Source: Callaeas wilsoni
Lineage: Eukaryota; Chordata; Aves; Passeriformes; Callaeidae
Reading direction: 5' to 3'
NCBI GenBank assembly: GCA_013398955.1
Contig: VWPU01019273.1
Location: forward strand, 1 to 64,000
Length of the DNA stretch: 64,000 nt
The notes under the pieces were generated by a model, which was not told where the DNA came from, ran no database searches, and worked only from the letters and a program-made list of their open reading frames with translations. Position numbers and translations under genes: made by a program. How positions within the stretch are numbered: position 1 is the stretch's first letter; each line of letters opens with the position of its first letter. Positions 11,706-22,404 of this stretch are shown piece after piece.

Positions 11706-14700
11706 TTGCTGAAGATGTGTGTGACATTTTATTTTCTTCAATCACACTATAATAAGAATTTCACAATTTATTTACATAATATGAAATATAGTTAATCAGG
11801 TTTAGGAATATGGACTATTAAACAAATGATAATTTGGGGTTTTGTTTTCTTTAAATGTATGGGACTCTGAATTTAATTCAGGACTCTGAATTAAATTTGT
11901 TTTCTTTAAATTCAGGGACTCTGAATTAAATAATTTGGATTTTTTCCTCTCATCTTTAACTTTACATCATTAATCACAGTTTGTCTTACTTTCTGTAAAA
12001 GCAAAGATCAATAAGGATCAATATGATTGTACAGAGAAATAGACAACAAAATTTTAACACTAGAGCAAATTGTAACATCATGACCAAGTCAGCAAATGCT
12101 GGTGAATAAAAGCTATTAATAACTCCATTTGTCCCAGAAATGTTTAGATTATACTTTACTTGGAATAATGCTAGTCAGTCATTGAAATGCTGTTGTGATT
12201 CAGGAAAGTTGCAACTTCTCCTGCTTGTTTTTGTTTACATTATATATTCATGAAGAAAAGGAAGGTGCTAGATTACACTGAATAAGAAGAGAGAGCAGAA
12301 TTTGATTTAGATTTAAGGTATTTATGCTAATTTCATTGTTTTTCTCCAAAAAAAAAGACCTTGAATGCTTCTTTTATTAGAAAGACTTTGTTTTTATACA
12401 ACAAATACTTTGATTTCATATAACAGAGTTAAGTTTTTCCAACCATTTTATTTTAATTACTATTATTATCTACCAGAGAGGATTCATAAAGTCTTAAATA
12501 CTTTTCTTTAACAATCTTTAACAATTCTTTTACTGATCTAGTACAAGCTATTGCTGTTGTAAATAAGGTATTTCAGTTACTCAGACATAGTCTTCACGGT
12601 ATAACTCCCAAGAAGGTCCTTTACAGAGAAAACACAAAAATAATCTCATCTTACTTCTTACTCTTCAAACTCCATTTCTTTGATGTTTGAATTTTCCTTT
12701 TCCCTGTTGTGATACTAAAAACCATCCACAGTTCATAATCAAAATTATTTTACTAAAACTTATTCCTGGAGTCCTGTAAAGCACAGCCAAGATATTTTTT
12801 ATTTAAAATAATGAGAGCTATATCCTTGGATTGCTTCAAGGAATTCTTTTGACTGAAATTTTGGTAATTTTTCTGTAGCGGTATTTGGAATTTAACAGTA
12901 TGAAACTGTCTTCAATACCCCAAACACAAGAATACAAAACTGTCTCTGAGATATTTAGCCTGCATTGGACTGGTTTTGTGAAAATGCTCTGGGGACACTT
13001 CAGCTGTTTTTTCTTCTCTAAAATTAAAATAAAGCATATTGAGATGATTATTTGTTTTACTTTGATTCATAAACGTTTTATTTTCTTCTGTAGAAATAAA
13101 ATAGAGTAAAAATGAAATTATGAAGGTCTAGCCTAGGAATTTGCATCACACTGTTATAGAATTTACATTTTATTTTCTGAAAATCAAGAACACCAAAGAG
13201 AGTCCTGAAGATGTATTTTCAGACGTCTTTTAGATAGTCAAATGCTTCAGTGTCATTTAAGAACAGACTGATGACAATGGAATGTGCTTTTACCCTTTAT
13301 CTAAAATTCCTAAAACAGAATTATTCCCTATTCTACTCATTTTAATAGTGCTCTGACTATTATTAAAAAAATTATGACAAACATATTGTTTCATAAATAT
13401 GGACATTCATGCTTAAGTGAACGAAAAGGAATAGAATTGTAAGTACATAGAAATTTAAGGCCAGGACCTAATTCACCTAGCTGTGGTTCACCTGTCATGA
13501 GGGTGGTAAGGTGTGAACCTTGTATATATGTTAGAAAACATTAATTGCTTGGAACTTCAATGATCCTTCTGTGTCCCTTCCAGCTCAGGACATTCTACGA
13601 AAATTTTTGTATGATTCTTTTGCAAACAGGAATCATGCATTCAAGTTTAATAGCTGCGGTTGTTTGATTGCTGGTACTTTAAAACACTAAGCTGTCTGTA
13701 TTTATCTTCACTCTTGTCCATTCTGTTTTACACTCTGAAACATATTCTTATTACAATAATAAAAATTTTAATACTGTAGCACACCTACACTGGGTATATA
13801 TGCATTATATGCATTGGTCATCGTGCTGTAGATTTGCTTTTCATGTACCAACAAAGTACTGTAGTCTTATAAACAGGACAAATATTGCTTCTAATCATCC
13901 CATTTGTCAATGTACCAACAAGGATATTGCATTCCTAAAGTGCCATTTATAATTCATATATTTATCCATTGATTAGTTTACCAATTAGTGCTTTGACATA
14001 TTTTATATTATAATATGCCATTATATATGTATCATTATATACTATTTGTATACTTTAATATATTCTAGTGAATATTCCTAATGTGCTCTACATGCTTTCA
14101 TTATAACTGTAAGTGTTGCATAATATACAGCAAGAATATTGTAGTCTAAAAGTTCAGTGATCTGTCGGGGTTGCTCTAAATAAGGAATAACCATTTATTG
14201 AATATTAATTCTGTTTTCTGTTATTTTTATTTGGGAGAGGATTGCAGTTCAGAAGTATAAGAGTATTTTTTGTAGTAGAAATCATTATGTATACTTTGTG
14301 ATAGTAAATTACATTCAGAATGATGTATTTTCCTTGAATATTAATATTTTGCTTATAGCCATTGCTGATTCAGCTGCCAGCATTTGAAGATATTTAAATT
14401 AAAAATGAGAGCAGGTGGCTTGATTCTTTTCAATTGGAAATCATGGTTATCAATGACATGACATATTGCATAGTCATCTTTGTTGTGCATGTATCACCAA
14501 ACACCAAAACACCAAAATTTTAGTTTTCTGAATTTTCCTTCATGTTAGTATTACAGTATCATATTTCCCCTAATCTTTCTTTATAGAGTAGTATCTATCG
14601 AAGTTTCATAAAAAAGATAACTTAATTATTCTGTCACATTAATAGTTTATATGTTTTTCTTCTGTTACAGAGATACAAAGCTTCTCATAGGAATATTTTA

Positions 14701-14792
14701 TACTAGAAAGCAGACAGATATTTAAAAAAAAAGTTTTCTGGGGCAATGTCAGTGGGACTTGCAAAACTGTTAGTCTCTGACATACCTAGAAC
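11706..14792. other. AT-rich non-coding stretch with one local duplication
   Basis: I recognise no gene or dispersed repeat here. A local segmental repeat is listed separately at 11841-11931. Palindromic AT tracts occur around 13795-13815 and 14000-14065, but are expected from the base composition. Confidence 0.65.
11841..11931. repeat. Local 35-bp duplication with a partial third copy
   Basis: A unit reading TTTGTTTTCTTTAAAT, four variable bases, then GGACTCTGAATT appears at about 11841-11876 and again at about 11897-11930. Between them a shorter copy, TTCAGGACTCTGAATTAAA, lies at about 11877-11895. This looks like replication slippage or a small tandem duplication, not a dispersed repeat. 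Confidence 0.8.
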
Positions 14793-14831
14793 AATGCAAA
14801 TGTAAAGTATAGGTAAGGATCAGTACTCTGA
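14793..14831. repeat. Left 39-bp direct repeat flanking the ERVK-like LTR
   Basis: It begins AATGCAAATGTAAAGTATAG and ends CAGTACTCTGA. It matches 15187-15225 at 38 of 39 positions, the only difference being an A for T in the middle. The pair exactly brackets the LTR at 14832-15186. It is far longer than a retroviral target-site duplication (4-6 bp). Confidence 0.9.
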
Positions 14832-15186
14832 TGTTGCAGAACAGAATGAGTTAAATGACATGAACAGCATGGCTGGCTTGCTAAAGTTGGTCCAGCAGGA
14901 GTTATGAGAAAAGCCATGAGAAAGATACATGAGCAAAAGCTACAGAAATCGCATCCTTCTGCACAGAACAGAACACCCTGCTGTAGATTGCAGAACATCT
15001 TGCAGCAATATAAGCAAATGCACAAAGGAAAAAGTAACATTATAGCTTACTATGCATTAGCTAGCATGTAGACAGAACAAGTGGTAATTGTTATGAGGAA
15101 GCTAAAACAGGATAAATGTCTGTGCCTTTTTTCAATAAATGTCGTTGCATCATCGATGCTTGGTCCGTGTGTTTCAATCGCCAATA
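14832..15186 (+). mobile_element. Solo ERVK-like LTR, plus strand
   Basis: The segment begins TGTTGCAGAACAG and ends near TTTCAATCGCC. It holds a polyadenylation signal, AATAAA, at 15134-15139, followed about 12 bases later by the CATCATCGATGCTTGGTCCG segment. From memory this resembles the R-U5 part of avian ERVK-type LTRs. At about 355 bp, with no gag or pol sequence beside it, it is a solo LTR. Orientation is set by the AATAAA and the U5-like end. The right terminus is not a clean CA, so the boundary is uncertain by a few bases. The 84-codon minus-strand frame inside it is a shadow. Confidence 0.7.
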
Positions 15187-15225
15187 AATGCAAATGTAAA
15201 GTATAGGTTAGGATCAGTACTCTGA
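15187..15225. repeat. Right 39-bp direct repeat flanking the ERVK-like LTR
   Basis: This is the second copy of the repeat at 14793-14831, with one substitution. After it the flank continues ATATATTC, whereas after the left copy the LTR begins TGTTGCAG. Confidence 0.9.
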
Positions 15226-16858
15226 ATATATTCTAATTGTGGGAGGAGGACAATTCAATTCATGTAGAAGGGACTTCATTATTTAAGTCAAACTTTGCTG
15301 GTAAAAGGGTGAACCTTTATGCTGTGCACCACGCCTCTTTTATGTGGCCACTTTCTACTTTGAATTGTTTGCCTATTGGTAACATAGCTCACAGGTGTAA
15401 TTACTTCAGGTCAGTTCACAGGGAATCAGAAATACATTCATTTCCAGGAAGACTTTCCATTTCTTTACTTAACTATATGCCTAAGAGAGAAGATAGATAA
15501 ACACATGAATCTGTGCAAATAGTTGGTTCAGACAGTGAAGTTTTCACAACTGAAAATTATCTAAAAGATTTAGTGTACAATGCTGAAATTTCACAGATAA
15601 CAGATCAATTTAGTTGGGTGAGACATATTTTCTCACAAAGACGTTTGGCTTAACACTAATCGCAGCATTTCTTTGTCTATCTTAAGCAGTTAAACTCTCC
15701 ATTAAACTTTACATGATTGTGCCTAGGACTGATGCTCAGCTGGCAAGTGTCCACTTCCTCATAAAATAATCTCTATCCACTTTATGTATTTTATGGCTTT
15801 CATTTTCTTATTCAATGTTAAAAAGATTTATTAAAAAATAACATATTCTGGACAGAGTTCACCTTGTCTATCTCTTTCAAAGGTGTGGTAAAGAGATGAT
15901 CCTGCAGATTTTAAAGTGTACGCTTTTAGAAGTATTAAGTATTCTGCAGGGCTACTAAGAAATGAAGTCTCCTCTTTTTTTGTGTTATTTGAATACATCA
16001 CTGGATTATTTTTAAAACCTAAAATATTTTTATTGAAGAATTACAACTTTGACATAATTATCAGTGATTTGAGTACTTCCATTAGGTAGCAGAAAGTGCT
16101 ATGAGACTGTTTCTTTAGGGAGAGTATCTCTTGATTCCTTTGTTATAAATAATTCCACCAGTTTATTCTTTCTTATATCAGGAAATTCCTGTGTCACCAT
16201 TGCACATGGTTTTATGCCACTGTTAGTCAGTGCAATGCCACTGTTATCTACTTTCTTCTTCATAACTTCATTATGCTAAAGGTAGAGGTCAACAGAATTT
16301 TCCTGTACAGTGTTGCTACATTCAAACTCAGAATCTCTTCTCAGCTATTTAAATTGTTTCTAAATATTCTGATAGTGAAACCAACAATACCAATCTGTGG
16401 TGGCATCTTTGCAGAAGCTCTCATTTGCGTTTCATCTAGATAATAATAATAGAGGATATCAGCTTACAGATATTTAAGCAATCGCCACAGAAAGATCTAT
16501 TTTTTCCTACCTGTTTTGAGGCAACTACTAATTTTCAGTCCTGTGGTAAGATTACCTCATATTTAGGATAATAATTGTACACTTTGGCCATTTGGCATTC
16601 CTATTGCTGTCTGTCAGTTTTGTCCACTAAGGCACTATAGCCTGACCAATGTTGGAAAAGTGAAAACTAGTTTACGCTTAGACCACTAAAAAAAACACCT
16701 TTTGCTCTTATGGAATTCATCAGTTTCAGAAGCTGATGAGATGAAAAGGACCTTGGAGAATTAATCCATCACCAAATGGCTGTGGAATGCTTCTGCCATA
16801 CTTACCTGTGATAAGAAAAATGGAGTGCTCACAGGATAATGTGAAAGATCTTTCAAGG
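15226..16858. other. AT-rich non-coding stretch, no feature recognised
   Basis: There is no recognisable gene or repeat. The open frame at 15237-15500 (87 codons) has no identifiable domain, signal or neighbour that would support it as coding. Confidence 0.6.
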
Positions 16859-17036
16859 TATACTGGTTTTGGCTAGAATAGAGCTAGTTAATTTTCTTCA
16901 TTGTAGCTGGTATGGAGCTGTGTTTTGGAATTGTGCTAAAGCTGTGGTGATATTTCAGGCATAGTTTTGTTATTGCTGAGCAGTGCTTGCTTCTCACACC
17001 ATCCCACCAGCAAGTAGGCTACGGGTGCACAAGAAG

Positions 17037-17226
17037 TGCTCTACAGAGGGATCTGAATAGGCTGGATTGATGGGCTGAGGCCAATTTTATGAGGTTTGAT
17101 AAGGCCATGGTGTAGATGTGGTGCTTAGGGGCATGGTTTAGTGGTAAACATGCCAGTGCTGGGTTGGCATGTGGATTTGATAATCTTAGAGGTATTTTCC
17201 AGCTTTAATGACCCTTTTATTCTAAG
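17037..17226 (+). mobile_element. Internally deleted CR1 fragment inside the LTR, plus strand
   Basis: The fragment starts CTACAGAGGGATCTGAATAG and runs through GGATTGATGGGCTGAGGCC and ATGAGGTTTGATAAGGCC, which is CR1 ORF2 near the RT C-terminus. It then jumps to GTAGATGTGGTGCTTAGGGG and ATGGTTTAGTGG, which belong to the CR1 3' end. About 1 kb of the usual CR1 sequence between those points is missing. It ends near ATTCTAAG, a decayed 3' terminal repeat. LTR sequence resumes immediately after. Confidence 0.8.
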
Positions 17227-17468
17227 ATGGGAGGAGACAAGGCTGCAATGGATGACTCCAACTGACCAAAGGGATTTTCCATACTATTATAACACCATGC
17301 TCAGCAATAAAACTAGAGGGGAGGTTGCTGTGAGTATCACTTCTTGGGGACTGGCTGGGTATCTGTTGCTTAGTGAGGAATTGTTTTTATTTCCATCACT
17401 TGTCTGTCTTGGGTTTTATTTCTCTCTCTTTGGTATTTTCCTTCTCATTTATTTTTGTTATTATTATC

Positions 17469-17919
17469 ACAGAATTATAGAATCATCAAGGTTGGAAGAG
17501 ACATCCAAGATCATCTAGTCCAACTGTTAATCCAGCATCATCATAGTCACTCCTAAACCATATGCCCAAGGGGCACATCTAGGCACCTCTTGAACATTTC
17601 CAGAGAAGGTGGGTTTACCACCTCCCTGGGCAACTTATTCAAATGTTTGACTACTCTTTCAGTGAATTATTTTTTTTTCTAATATATAATCTGAACCTCC
17701 TATGGCACATCTTAAGGCTGTTTCCTCTCGTCCTTTCAATTGAGACATGTCGTCAGAAGAGACTGACCCTCACCTCACTACAACCCCTTTCAGGTGATTG
17801 TAGGGATCAGTGAGGTCCCTGTGAGCCTTCTGTACTTCAGATTAAGCAACCCCAGTTCCTTCAGATGCTCCTCATAGGACATGCTTTCTAGAACCTTCAT
17901 CAGCTTCATTGTTCTTCTT
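17469..17919 (-). mobile_element. CR1 LINE 3' end inside the LTR, minus strand
   Basis: It opens with AATTATAGAATCATCAAGG, the complement of a CR1 3' terminus, then GTTGGAAGAGACATCCAAG and ATCTAGTCCAACTGTTAATC. It continues through ACCACCTCCCTGGGCAACTT and CCAGTTCCTTCAGATGCTCC to about 17919. This is a 450-bp, 5'-truncated CR1 that inserted within the downstream half of the ERVL-like LTR. LTR sequence continues on both sides. Confidence 0.9.
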
Positions 17920-18064
17920 AATTGTTTTATTTTAATTATTAAACTGCTCATCTCAGCCCCCGAGTTTTCTCATTTTTACCTTTCTGTTTCTCCCCATTCC
18001 ACTGGGGGAGAGTGAGCAGGTGGCTGTGTAGTCCTTATTTGCCAGCTGGGGTTAAGCTATGACA

Positions 18065-18875
18065 CACGGGAAAGAGAAAAACATAAGAACCACTGTGTAA
18101 TGACCTTTACAAGACCCTGCCTTGAAATAATCAAAATTCTGTTCCATGTTTGCATTTCCTTCATGATCTGTGCTCAGAAAGCATATCACAGAAGTACCTG
18201 ACACAGGAATAGATGTACAGAAGAGCCATTAAAATAGATTTAAAAGTATTGTTTTATTGAAGATTGGTAACACAGCATTATATTAAACAACAGAAGGTTG
18301 GGTTCATTTCTGCAATCATCACACACACATGAAACTCCTTCCCTCTACTGCTATGTGTCAGTACCCATCTGGACCCAAGCTACAAGCAAATTCCATCTGG
18401 TTGAGATTTAGCAATGACATTGTCAAGCATGAAATACTGGACATTTGAAGATGTCCACAGAAAATGTCTGCTACTCAGCTAAAATGCTTTAACTTTTTAT
18501 GTCTGCTTCTATGTTATTCACGTACTTGCAATACCAAACCTTCAAACAGGAGGCCAATTAACATTTTCAGCCTCTGGGCAGGTGCCTCAACTTTTGCAAC
18601 TGTGAGTTAAAATTGCAGGATGTGATCTGGACCCTGGGCCCTTAAACTTTTACCTATGTTGGCCAGAGTAGGGTTTGTTTTGATTTTTTTTAAGAGCTGA
18701 CTGTCACAGAAGGATTGTTAGAAATGACCTTATAACTAAAGTTATCTATTCCTTTTGTGTTACATAATATTTTAATCTTTTAGGTCCTGTTCAGGCAAAA
18801 ATTCTTGGTGTAAGTTGTCATAACTTACAGGTACTGAAAGAGGATTTATATTTTATTTAGAATATAGACCACACG
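18065..18875. other. Spacer between two ERVL-like LTRs; weak old-LINE resemblance
   Basis: These 0.8 kb separate two LTRs of the same strand. I see no gag, pol or env coding resemblance, no primer-binding site after the first LTR and no polypurine tract before the second. So it is not a proviral interior. A stretch at about 18105-18240 vaguely resembles an old CR1/L3-type RT region, but is too decayed to call. Confidence 0.5.
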
Positions 18876-19431
18876 TGCAATGGATTCAACTGGGATGGAG
18901 TTAAATCTGCTAAATATCAGCTTGTATGCTGCTGTGTTTCAGATTTTTAACCAAAACAATGCTGGTAACACACCAGTGTTTTAGCTCTTGTTGAACAGCA
19001 TTCGCACAGCATAAAGGCCATCTATCTGTCTCTCTGCCCCCACAGTGATCAGACTGAGGATGCACAAAAGCTTGGGAAGGAATGGAACCATGCAGATTAG
19101 CCAAATTACCAAAAGAGATATTCCATGCCAAATAATATGGTTAGTAGAAAAATGCAAGAGAGCTTGTTTAGGGGAGTTTACGTGGGAACTGGCTGGATAT
19201 CAGCCAATCTGTGGGAGGTGGTAATTGATTGTGTTTGCATCATTTGTTTTGTTTTGTCTTCTCTGTCTTTCTTCTTCTATTTCTGCTTTTTAAACTATTA
19301 TGATCACTAACCATGGGTTTTCTGGCTCTTGCTCTTCCTTTTCCCCTCCTCTGTCACACTGGAGGCCAGGGTGGGGGAGAATAAGCAAGTAGCCGTGGTA
19401 CAGAGCTGCCTACTGGGGTGAACTCACAAAA
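18876..19431 (+). mobile_element. Second ERVL-like solo LTR, plus strand
   Basis: It begins TGCAATGGATTCAACTGGG, matching the U3 start of an avian ERVL LTR, with GCTGGTAACACACCAGTG further in. In the middle it has AAAAGAGATATTCCATGCC. It ends with GCCTACTGGGGTGAACTCAC, the counterpart of the CTGGGGTTAAGC end of the LTR at 16.9-18.1 kb. The length, about 555 bp, fits. It is diverged and belongs to a different or older subfamily than its neighbour. No clear target-site duplication survives. Confidence 0.75.
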
Positions 19432-20879
19432 ATGTGAAACAGAATATATTCAGAAAAGTACTAGAAGGTGCCATAGGATCTTTATCAATGTTGAATACTC
19501 TGGATCTGGTTTTTTTTTATCATCTAGCAGAATATATATTAATTTCAAGAATTTGAGATAGGCACAGAACATAAATTATCAGCACTGTTGCAGGTGAAGA
19601 GCTTACAAGTGATGGCATTAGAAGTTTAGCAATGAAGGTAAGAAGTTTTGAGTTGAAAATATGAAATATTAGCCTTAACTTGTGTACTGAATAAACATAC
19701 ATTTGCATTTACATTGAAACATCTGAAAATAAAATACTTTTTTAATATCTACATCAGTGTCCAGTTAAGCTAAAATTAATTTCCATTCAAATAGAGAATG
19801 AATATATACATTAATTTAGATTAAAATATTTCAACTGATTGAATATTCTTTTCAGCAGTTATAAATACTTCATCTAATCAAATTCACTTTTCATGCACAA
19901 AAAAATTTTTTTAAAAATCAAAGGAAATGTTCCATAAAACCTTTTTTATTTTTGCAAAATACTCTTGATTAACATTCCAGCCATGTAGTGTAAAATATCC
20001 TAATTATAGTATTACTGTACATGACAGAGATTAACCACAACATACTTAATAACAGAAAATCTATGAAAAGGATAGTTTATTCAAATTAGAAAAGCTTGTT
20101 TCACTAAGCGTGCTCAAATAACTGACAGAAAATTAATTATGTTATTAGTCAAAGAAGCTGCATTTTATTTACTAATATTTGCTACAAGGCATTTTGTGCA
20201 ATTGTCATGTTTTATTGCATAACTTTTTATACCCTGTAGTAGCCAAAACACTTGTGATTCACTGTGAATGTATTAAGATCTGATGTCAGTGTACAAATCA
20301 AGGGAATACAGTGAGAGTGGAATACCTGACCATGCTCAGACAGGCTCTCCACCTGTATATTCTTGGCCTTGTGCTGCTTTCTAGCAATATATCAATATAC
20401 ATTAAGAGGGTATGTTGAATTTATAAATTAAATCAATTGAATAGTGTATATTTTTTCCATAAAGACCTGTTATTCATATAAATCGAAATTAAACTTCAGT
20501 TGCCTCTATCCAAATCTGTAGTTGTCAATGCCCATAGAAGTTTTACAGCATCTAGTTATACGTGCATCTTTCCTCTATTGTTCAACATGGAAAACCAAAC
20601 AATGAGAACAACACCATCAGAGATGAATCTATGAGTTTAAAAGTAGTCAATAAAACTTTTCCAGATAAAGGAGTTCATGCCTTTCATAGATGGATGCAAC
20701 TGGCCATCTGGCAAATAGAATAAATGTTCTGTGAAGTTCATTTTTATCAGTGTGTAGGGAAAATATATTTAGAACCTTTTAACACTGTGCTATAAAGAGA
20801 AATTAAGGATAATGAATTACTGTGCTGTACTTCAAAAACGTAGGAAGCAGTAGTGTACTGGTCAGGCAAGAAAGTCTTC
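19432..20879. other. AT-rich non-coding stretch, no feature recognised
   Basis: No gene or dispersed repeat was recognised. The minus-strand frame at 19520-19708 is random-looking. Confidence 0.65.
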
Positions 20880-20989
20880 ACTCAGTCAGTCAGACTTATA
20901 AGGACAGCTTTAAACTAGACTTAGTAGGAGAAGGGGATAGAGTTTTGAGTAAAGAAAGAACCAGGGAATGATGGTGCTTTAGGAACAAC

Positions 20990-22070
20990 CCTGGAAACAC
21001 CTGTGAAATGCCTCAAAGGAATTAGGTCGTGTTCCTCTAAAATGGTGACGCAGTCAATGATCCAATTGAAATGATTACACCAATGGAGAAGAATAAGTCA
21101 AAAAAACAGGAGAAGATGGAAGCCACTGTGTATCTAGAAAGCTGGGATCTAATCACTAGTACTGAAACCTGATGGGATGAATCACACAGCTGGAGCACTG
21201 CAAACAATTGTTATAAACAAGGAATTTATAGGAACAGGGAAAGAAAGAGAGACTGGGGTATGGATTACTTTCTATTTATAAAAAATAGATTGATATCACA
21301 GAGCTATCTTTGAAAAACAATGATGAACAGGTTGAGAGCTTGTGGATGAAAATTAGAGGCAAAACCAACTAAGCCTTGTGGTTTACTACCTGCTGCCTGA
21401 TGAAGAGGAAGATGTCGACAAATCCTTCTTAGTTCAACTATAGAAAGCACCATGTTCATAGATCCTGCTGCAGCATTCACATCTGCTGGAAAAGCAGCAC
21501 AGCAATTTGTAAGCAGTCCTGAAGACTCTTTAAGGGCATCAAGGATAACTTTTTAATCCATGTGATAGTCTGACAAGAGGAGAAGTGTTACTAGACTGGT
21601 TGCTGGCCAACACAGGTGAACTAATAAGAGACGTCAAGACTACTGGCAGCCTGAGATGCAACGACCATGGCCTGGTGACCATGTTCTCAATGGACATGTG
21701 AAGAGGAAAAGTAGAGTCAAGAGACTGAATTTTAGAACTTTGAGTTCTTTGAGGAATTTGTGGATGGACCCCCTGGGAAACTGCCCTCAAGGACACACAA
21801 GATGAACAAAACAGACAGTTCTTTAAGGAAAACTTTCAATGCAAGACCTCTTAATTATCATGTGTAAGAGATCAGACGAGGAAGGCAGAAGACTGACGCA
21901 GTTGTTTGATGTAGTTGCTAAACCTCTCTCCACTGTATTTGAAAAGCCACAGCAGTCAGGCAAAGATCCCAATGACTGCAGAAAAGAAATATCACATCCG
22001 TTTCTGAAAATGGTATAAAGGAGAACCTTGGTCTGTCTGACCAGCCAGCCTTACGGTATACAGAAGAGGG
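20990..22070 (+). pseudogene. CR1 ORF2 endonuclease/early-RT relic
   Basis: This is the decayed coding core of the CR1 copy. In intact CR1, this part of ORF2 encodes an apurinic/apyrimidinic-type endonuclease that nicks target DNA, followed by the reverse transcriptase that copies CR1 RNA at the nick. Here the reading frame is interrupted repeatedly and no open frame longer than about 60 codons survives on the sense strand. The minus-strand frames at 21539-21796 and 21918-22136 are shadows. No function is expected. Confidence 0.65.
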
Positions 22071-22199
22071 CTTAGAAGGGGGCTTATAAGAAAAACAGAG
22101 AAAGGCTTCTGAACAAGGCCTGTAGCGACAGAACAAGGTGGAATGTCTTTCAAACTGAAAGAGGCTATATTTATATTGGACATAAGAGGTTTGGGTTGG

Positions 22200-22214
22200 T
22201 TTTTTTTTTTTTTT
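22200..22214 (+). repeat. T15 homopolymer inside CR1
   Basis: Fifteen consecutive Ts lie where CR1 normally has a short oligo-T before the ATGAGGGTGGTGAG segment. This suggests expansion of a run that was already part of the element. Confidence 0.8.
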
Positions 22215-22404
22215 AATGATGAGGGTGGTGAGACACTAGAACAGCTTGCCCAGTGAGGTTGTAGATGCCCTATGCCTGGAAGCTTTCAAGGCCAGATTGG
22301 ACAGGACTTGGAGAAAGCTGGCCTAGTGGAAGGTGTCCCTGACCATGACAGGAACTAGATGATTTTTATGACCCCTACCAACTCAAACCATTCTGTGATT
22401 CTAG

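Larger units (their letters stand above)
16859..18064 (+). mobile_element. ERVL-like solo LTR split by two CR1 insertions
   Basis: LTR sequence is present in three pieces: 16859-17036, 17227-17468 and 17920-18064, together about 565 bp. The left piece contains GGCTAGAATAGAGCTAGTTA and TGTAGCTGGTATGG, familiar from the U3 start of passerine ERVL LTRs. The middle piece contains CTGACCAAAGGGATTTTCC and a CATGCTCAGCAATAAAAC promoter-proximal stretch. The right piece has ATTAAA (17938-17943) and ends CTGGGGTTAAGCTATGACA. The 5 bp before the left end (CAAGG) and after the right end (CACGG) match at 4 of 5 positions, as expected for an ERVL target-site duplication. No internal retroviral sequence remains, so it is a solo LTR. 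The 125-codon frame at 17141-17518 is accidental. Confidence 0.8.
20880..22404 (+). mobile_element. Long CR1 LINE with internal deletion, plus strand
   Basis: The start reads TTTAAACTAGACTTAGTAGG and CCTCAAAGGAATTAGGTCG, from the region upstream of ORF2. Then comes the endonuclease part of ORF2, with CTACCTGCTGCCTGATGAAG near 21389 and GCATTCACATCTGCTGG near 21473. AGGAGAAGTGTTACTAGACT near 21578 and CGACCATGGCCTGGTGACC near 21661 follow. The early RT domain is recognisable at about 21900-22060. Near 22065 the copy jumps to the RT C-terminus (AGCGACAGAACAAGG near 22123). It closes with the 3' UTR: GTGGTGAGACACTAGAAC, GGAAGGTGTCCCTGACCATG and TTCTGTGATTCTAG. About half of ORF2 is deleted and the rest carries many stops. 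Confidence 0.85.

Noticed and set aside
17141..17518. 125-codon plus-strand frame with a hydrophobic C-terminal half that could suggest a membrane protein
   Set aside because: It crosses a CR1 insertion, LTR sequence and a second CR1; the hydrophobic stretch comes from the T-rich LTR segment.
16859..19431. An ERVL provirus with paired LTRs
   Set aside because: The spacer is only 0.8 kb with no retroviral coding content. The first LTR has its own flanking duplication and the two LTRs are too different to be a pair.
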